From RUG11462 sp045539315 (GTDB lineage: Bacteria > Bacillota > Clostridia > Oscillospirales > Acutalibacteraceae), in the NCBI GenBank assembly GCA_045539315.1, contig JAZQFC010000043.1:1-7460 (forward strand): a stretch of DNA of 7,460 nt. The letters are read 5' to 3'. Every line of letters begins with the position of its first letter. Positions within the stretch are counted from its first letter, which is position 1. The position numbers and the translations under genes are program-made. The notes beneath the pieces were generated by a model that saw only the letters and a list, made by a program, of their open reading frames with translations, ran no database searches and was not told where the DNA came from. Shown here in pieces: positions 4,837 to 7,460 of the stretch.

Positions 4837-5835
4837 ATGAGCAATGTAAGACCGGATTCAATGCAACGTATCACAACAAAAGAATTAGCAGATGCGTTTA
4901 TTGAAACTCAAATAAAAGAAATTAAAGCCCAAGTTGGTGATAAAAAAGTTCTTCTTGCGCTTTCTGGTGGTGTTGATTCATCAGTTGTAGCGGCGCTTTT
5001 GATTAAAGCAATTGGCAAACAATTGATTTGCGTTCACGTTAACCATGGTTTGATGAGAAAAAACGAAAGCGAAAATGTTATTGAAGTTTTCGGCAAAGAA
5101 CTTGATGCTAACCTTGTTTATATTGATGCTACAGATAGATTTTTAAATCTTTTGGCAGGCGTTGCAGAGCCAGAAAAGAAAAGAAAAATCATTGGCGCAG
5201 AGTTTATTAATGTTTTTGCTGATGAAGCAAGAAAATTAGAGGGCGTTGAATATTTAGCACAGGGTACAATTTATCCAGATATTCTTGAAAGTTTCAAACA
5301 AGCAGAGGGTAAAAAAGCAGTAAAATCTCACCATAATGTTGGTGGCTTACCTGAAGACCTTGATTTTGAATTGGTTGAGCCTATCAAACTTTTATTTAAA
5401 GATGAAGTTAGAGTAGTAGGCGAGGCGCTTGGTCTTCCTCATGCAATGGTTTACCGTCAACCATTCCCAGGCCCAGGCCTTGGCGTAAGATGTTTAGGCG
5501 CTATTACAAGAGATAGATTAGAAGCGCTTAGAGAAGCAGATGCAATTTTAAGAGAAGAGTTTGATAATTGTGGTTTAGCCGAAAAAGTATGGCAATATTT
5601 TATCGCAGTTCCTGATGTTAAATCAGTAGGCGTTAAAGATGAAAGCCGTTATGAAGGTTGGCCAGCAATCATTCGTGCAGTTAATACTACTGACGCAATG
5701 AGCGCAACTATCGAAGAAATCCCATATTCAGTTCTTCATAAAATTACAAATCGTATCACACACGAGGTTGACGGAATCAACCGTGTTTTATATGATTTAA
5801 CTCCAAAGCCAATCGGCACAATCGAGTGGGAGTAA
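4837..5835 (+). CDS. guaA: GMP synthase ATP-pyrophosphatase subunit (split type, no glutaminase domain)
   Basis: 332 aa. It converts XMP to GMP by adenylating XMP with ATP and then aminating it, the last step of GMP synthesis in the cytosol. The PP-loop SGGVDSS is at residues 43-49, followed by CVHVNHGLMRKNESE (65-79). AQGTIYPDILES (141-152) and KSHHNVGGLPEDL (163-175) match the substrate-binding part. The C-terminal dimerisation domain runs from RQPFPGPGLGVRCLG (207-221) to KPIGTIEWE at the very end, so the protein is complete. Fused bacterial GuaA is about 510-525 aa with an N-terminal class I glutamine amidotransferase; that domain is absent here, as in archaeal-type two-subunit enzymes. 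The glutaminase must be encoded elsewhere or free ammonia is used. GGAGG lies 7 nt before the ATG. It is the second gene of the operon with the CofE-like gene and ends at a strong terminator. Confidence 0.95.
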   Translation: MSNVRPDSMQRITTKELADAFIETQIKEIKAQVGDKKVLLALSGGVDSSVVAALLIKAIGKQLICVHVNHGLMRKNESENVIEVFGKELDANLVYIDATDRFLNLLAGVAEPEKKRKIIGAEFINVFADEARKLEGVEYLAQGTIYPDILESFKQAEGKKAVKSHHNVGGLPEDLDFELVEPIKLLFKDEVRVVGEALGLPHAMVYRQPFPGPGLGVRCLGAITRDRLEALREADAILREEFDNCGLAEKVWQYFIAVPDVKSVGVKDESRYEGWPAIIRAVNTTDAMSATIEEIPYSVLHKITNRITHEVDGINRVLYDLTPKPIGTIEWE

Positions 5836-5844
5836 TAACATTAT

Positions 5845-5881
5845 AAAAAAAGAGCTAACTTTTTTAAGTTAGCTCTTTTTT
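5845..5881. terminator. Bidirectional rho-independent terminator between guaA and the AraC-type gene
   Basis: AGAGCTAACTT (5851-5861), loop TTTT, AAGTTAGCTCT (5866-5876): 11 perfect pairs, extended by flanking A and T runs (5845-5850 and 5877-5881). It has T tracts in both reading directions and sits between two convergent genes, 9 nt after guaA and 12 nt after the regulator's stop. Confidence 0.92.
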
Positions 5882-5893
5882 GCTGTTAATTAT

Positions 5894-6751
5894 TTATTTA
5901 AAAAAGTTATAGTTTGCTGATTCGAAAGGCCAATATAATTTTTCTTGAATCTTTTTTGATTTTAACGATGGCTTTTCGCCATAAAATTTTAAATATGCCT
6001 TATAAAATGAGTTGTAAGATTTAAAACCACATAAAATAGCAATGTTTTTAATAGAGTAACTTTCGTTCTCTAGCAAATTTTTTGCTTTTTGTAGACGCAA
6101 TTTAGTAACATATTCTAAAAAAGAATAGCCCTTAAACGCTCTGCAAATTCTACCGATTGAATTTTTAGAAATACCGAGCGCTTGGCTTGAGCTTTCAAGT
6201 GTGATATTCTCGGTAAAATGGCTCTCAATATAATTTATTGTTTTTAATGAAATGTTAGTTTTAGGCAGTTTTTGTATACCTTTTTTTCTATCATACTCAC
6301 AAGCAAGTTCACAAATCAAAGCAATAACCCGTGAAGCAACATGATATCTTCCTTTTAAATCTAAAACACAGTTTTTGATAGAATCAAAAAGATTGTGCGC
6401 AAGAGGGCTTGAAAATGAATTAATATTGATTTGTGTAACCTTATTTTCAAAACTCCTAAAAATATCTGTTTCATCTTGCGTATTTTTAAAAAGAATAGGG
6501 TCTATTTGAATAATTAAAGCATCAAATTTATTATCAGGATATGAAATATCAATATTACTAATCGGTGAAATCAGCAGAGCATTGTTTTTTTTAAGTAAAA
6601 AGTTTTGTTTATCATATGTAACGCTCAAACTACCGTCAGAAACATAAATTATGTTATAACGGATTTTGCGAGTATACAAAGCGCTTGGTGATATATCGTT
6701 TGAATTTTGATGTAATACTATCAAATCTGGTTGATAAAAATTTCCAGCCAT
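5894..6751 (-). CDS. AraC-family transcriptional regulator
   Basis: 285 aa from ATG at 6751. An ATG at 6757 lies only 2 nt after AAGGAG, whereas 6751 has an 8-nt spacing, so the second is preferred. The N-terminal ~130 residues look like a small cupin/sensor domain (YNIIYVSDGSLSVTYDKQNFLLKKNNALLISP). The C-terminal ~100 residues carry the double helix-turn-helix: first helix pair ITLESSSQALGISKNSIGRICRAFKG, second in SIKNIAILCGFKSYNSFYKAYLKFYGEKPS, with the conserved GFKSYNSFYKAYLKFYGEKP signature. Such proteins bind DNA and activate or repress genes for sugar use, stress or surface functions; the ligand cannot be told from sequence. It is transcribed divergently from the secreted protein gene, which is its most likely target, by position only. 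It ends convergently with guaA at a shared terminator. Confidence 0.92.
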   Translation of the reverse strand: MAGNFYQPDLIVLHQNSNDISPSALYTRKIRYNIIYVSDGSLSVTYDKQNFLLKKNNALLISPISNIDISYPDNKFDALIIQIDPILFKNTQDETDIFRSFENKVTQININSFSSPLAHNLFDSIKNCVLDLKGRYHVASRVIALICELACEYDRKKGIQKLPKTNISLKTINYIESHFTENITLESSSQALGISKNSIGRICRAFKGYSFLEYVTKLRLQKAKNLLENESYSIKNIAILCGFKSYNSFYKAYLKFYGEKPSLKSKKIQEKLYWPFESANYNFFK

Positions 6752-6786
6752 TAACATTTCTCCTTCTTTATAAAAGTTGTATGATT

Positions 6787-6815
6787 ATTTTATCATCAAA
6801 TGGTTTGAATGTCAA
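6787..6815 (-). promoter_or_regulatory. Sigma-A promoter of the AraC-family gene
   Basis: On the minus strand a perfect -35 TTGACA (6815-6810), a 17-nt spacer and -10 TAAAAT (6792-6787) with extended TG (TGATAAAAT). The start of transcription falls about 30 nt before the start codon. The match is strong, so the regulator is probably expressed under most conditions unless repressed. Confidence 0.82.
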
Positions 6816-6837
6816 CTATTTTAGGTGCGAAAATCAC

Positions 6838-6867
6838 TTGACAAATTTGTTTTATATGTTTTATAAT
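6838..6867 (+). promoter_or_regulatory. Sigma-A promoter of the secreted protein gene
   Basis: Perfect TTGACA (6838-6843), an 18-nt spacer and a perfect TATAAT (6862-6867), giving a start near 6874 and a leader of about 60 nt. The palindrome ACAAATTTGT (6841-6850) overlaps the -35 and the spacer. A second TATAAT at 6875-6880 has no good -35. It diverges from the AraC-family promoter, with only 22 bp between the two -35 elements. Confidence 0.85.
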
Positions 6868-6870
6868 GTT

Positions 6871-6893
6871 ATTGTATAATTTTCTTATACAAT
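6871..6893. promoter_or_regulatory. Operator-like dyad ATTGTATAA-N5-TTATACAAT
   Basis: A perfect 9-bp inverted repeat (6871-6879 and 6885-6893) with a 5-nt spacer, covering the predicted transcription start of the secreted protein gene. A repressor bound here would block the promoter; as RNA it could also form a weak 5' hairpin. AraC-family proteins usually bind direct repeats, so another regulator may be responsible. Confidence 0.5.
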
Positions 6894-6907
6894 TTTTGAT
6901 CAAAAAT
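6892..6907. promoter_or_regulatory. 16-bp perfect palindrome centred on GATC
   Basis: ATTTTTGATCAAAAAT reads the same on both strands and abuts the preceding dyad. It lies in the 5' leader of the secreted protein gene, 9 nt before its AAAGGAGG. It could bind a dimeric protein or be methylated at GATC. The A and T runs make chance more likely than for the neighbouring dyad. Confidence 0.35.
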
Positions 6908-6932
6908 ATTATAATAAAAGGAGGAAAAAATT

Positions 6933-7460
6933 ATGAGAAAATTATTAGCGTTTACCCTTTCGTTAGTATTAGCATTTTCATTGATTCCAATGGCGTTTGC
7001 TTCTGCTGATGTTGTATTGCCAGAAACTTATGGTAATGATGCAGATTTTGCAGCTTTGATTTCAGGCAAGTCGTCTGTAACTCTTGACAAGGATTATGTG
7101 TTAACAGAACCTGTTAGTTGTTCTATCTCAACTTTGAGTTTAAATGGTTTTACAATTACATATAATCCTAGCACAGGCAATGAAGCAGCGACTGCAATAA
7201 CATCAACAAATGCTATTACTGTTCGTGTTGACACAAAAGAAACTGCTTATGAAAAAGCAAATGGTACTTTTGTAAACTATGGTACTGGTTATTTCTTTAA
7301 ATCATCAACTGTTACTTTGCAAGGCGTTGGCGATTATGGCGACGGTAGAACTTATGGGGATTTGTCAGTTGATGGTAATTTAGTTCTTAAAGGCAATACT
7401 TATTCTCATTATGGTAACATCCTTTCGACAAAGAAAACATCTTTAAACGGTGATACAACA
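6933..7460 (+). CDS. Secreted protein with signal peptide, C-terminus beyond window
   Basis: 176 codons are visible and the frame stays open at the window end. AAAGGAGG lies 8 nt before the ATG, a near-perfect ribosome binding site. The N-terminus is a classical Sec signal peptide: MRK, hydrophobic LLAFTLSLVLAFSLIPM, then AFASA with probable cleavage after A23 or A25. The mature part is rich in Thr, Ser, Asn, Gly and Val with short beta-strand-like stretches (VTLDKDYVLTEPV, STLSLNGFTITYN, STVTLQGVGDYG, GDLSVDGNLVLKGNTY). The phrase LNGFTI and the repeated short strands resemble parallel beta-helix surface proteins, but I cannot name a family. It is probably exported and cell-surface or extracellular; any sorting signal or enzyme domain would be downstream. 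It is not in the supplied frame listing because it has no stop in the window. Confidence 0.85.
   Translation, partial: MRKLLAFTLSLVLAFSLIPMAFASADVVLPETYGNDADFAALISGKSSVTLDKDYVLTEPVSCSISTLSLNGFTITYNPSTGNEAATAITSTNAITVRVDTKETAYEKANGTFVNYGTGYFFKSSTVTLQGVGDYGDGRTYGDLSVDGNLVLKGNTYSHYGNILSTKKTSLNGDTT

Noticed and set aside
6685..6879. 64-aa rightward frame
   Set aside because: It crosses the AraC-family start and both divergent promoters and lacks a ribosome binding site.
1..7460. CRISPR array, toxin-antitoxin pair or defence system
   Set aside because: No regularly spaced repeats and no gene pair with such features are visible; the only mobile-element gene is the integrase.

Overview
The window looks like chromosomal DNA of a low-GC, spore-forming member of the Clostridia (Bacillota), probably an uncultured or gut-type Oscillospirales relative. 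The evidence is a SpoVAE homologue, strong Shine-Dalgarno sites (AAGGAG/GGAGG), housekeeping promoters of the TTGACA-N17-TATAAT type, A/T-rich spacers and Firmicutes-style signal peptide and regulators. The assignment to an order is inference; the Clostridia call is solid.

Left end (1-1338, all read leftward). A strong promoter (1299-1271) faces a disrupted tRNA-Leu locus. In transcription order it holds a 22-nt 5' fragment of a tRNA-Leu, about 176 bp of hairpin-rich non-coding DNA, a second and longer 5' fragment that repeats the same 22 bp, one complete divergent tRNA-Leu(UAG) with encoded CCA, a hairpin, and a tyrosine recombinase gene that runs off the window. The integrase lies 137 bp downstream of the intact tRNA in the same direction, the usual geometry of an integrated mobile element using a tRNA gene as its attachment site. 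The two broken tRNA copies are not explained by ordinary tRNA-site integration and are the most unusual part of the window.

Centre-left (1303-3305, leftward). An ECF-type sigma factor and a single-pass membrane protein overlap by ATGA, forming a likely sigma/anti-sigma pair with its own promoter and terminator. Upstream is a lone spoVAE gene, encoding a subunit of the spore dipicolinate channel, without spoVAC or spoVAD beside it.

Centre-right (3306-5881, rightward). A 314-bp A/T-rich spacer holds a promoter-like site followed by a small orphan terminator hairpin, then the promoter for a two-gene operon. The operon encodes a CofE-like protein (F420-0:glutamate ligase family) and the ATP-pyrophosphatase subunit of a split GMP synthase that lacks the glutaminase domain. 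It ends in a terminator shared with the convergent gene to its right.

Right end (5882-7460). An AraC-family regulator (leftward) and a secreted protein (rightward, cut by the window end) are transcribed divergently. The spacer has clear promoters for both and three palindromes packed over the promoter and leader of the secreted protein gene. The regulator may control its neighbour, but this is inferred from arrangement only.
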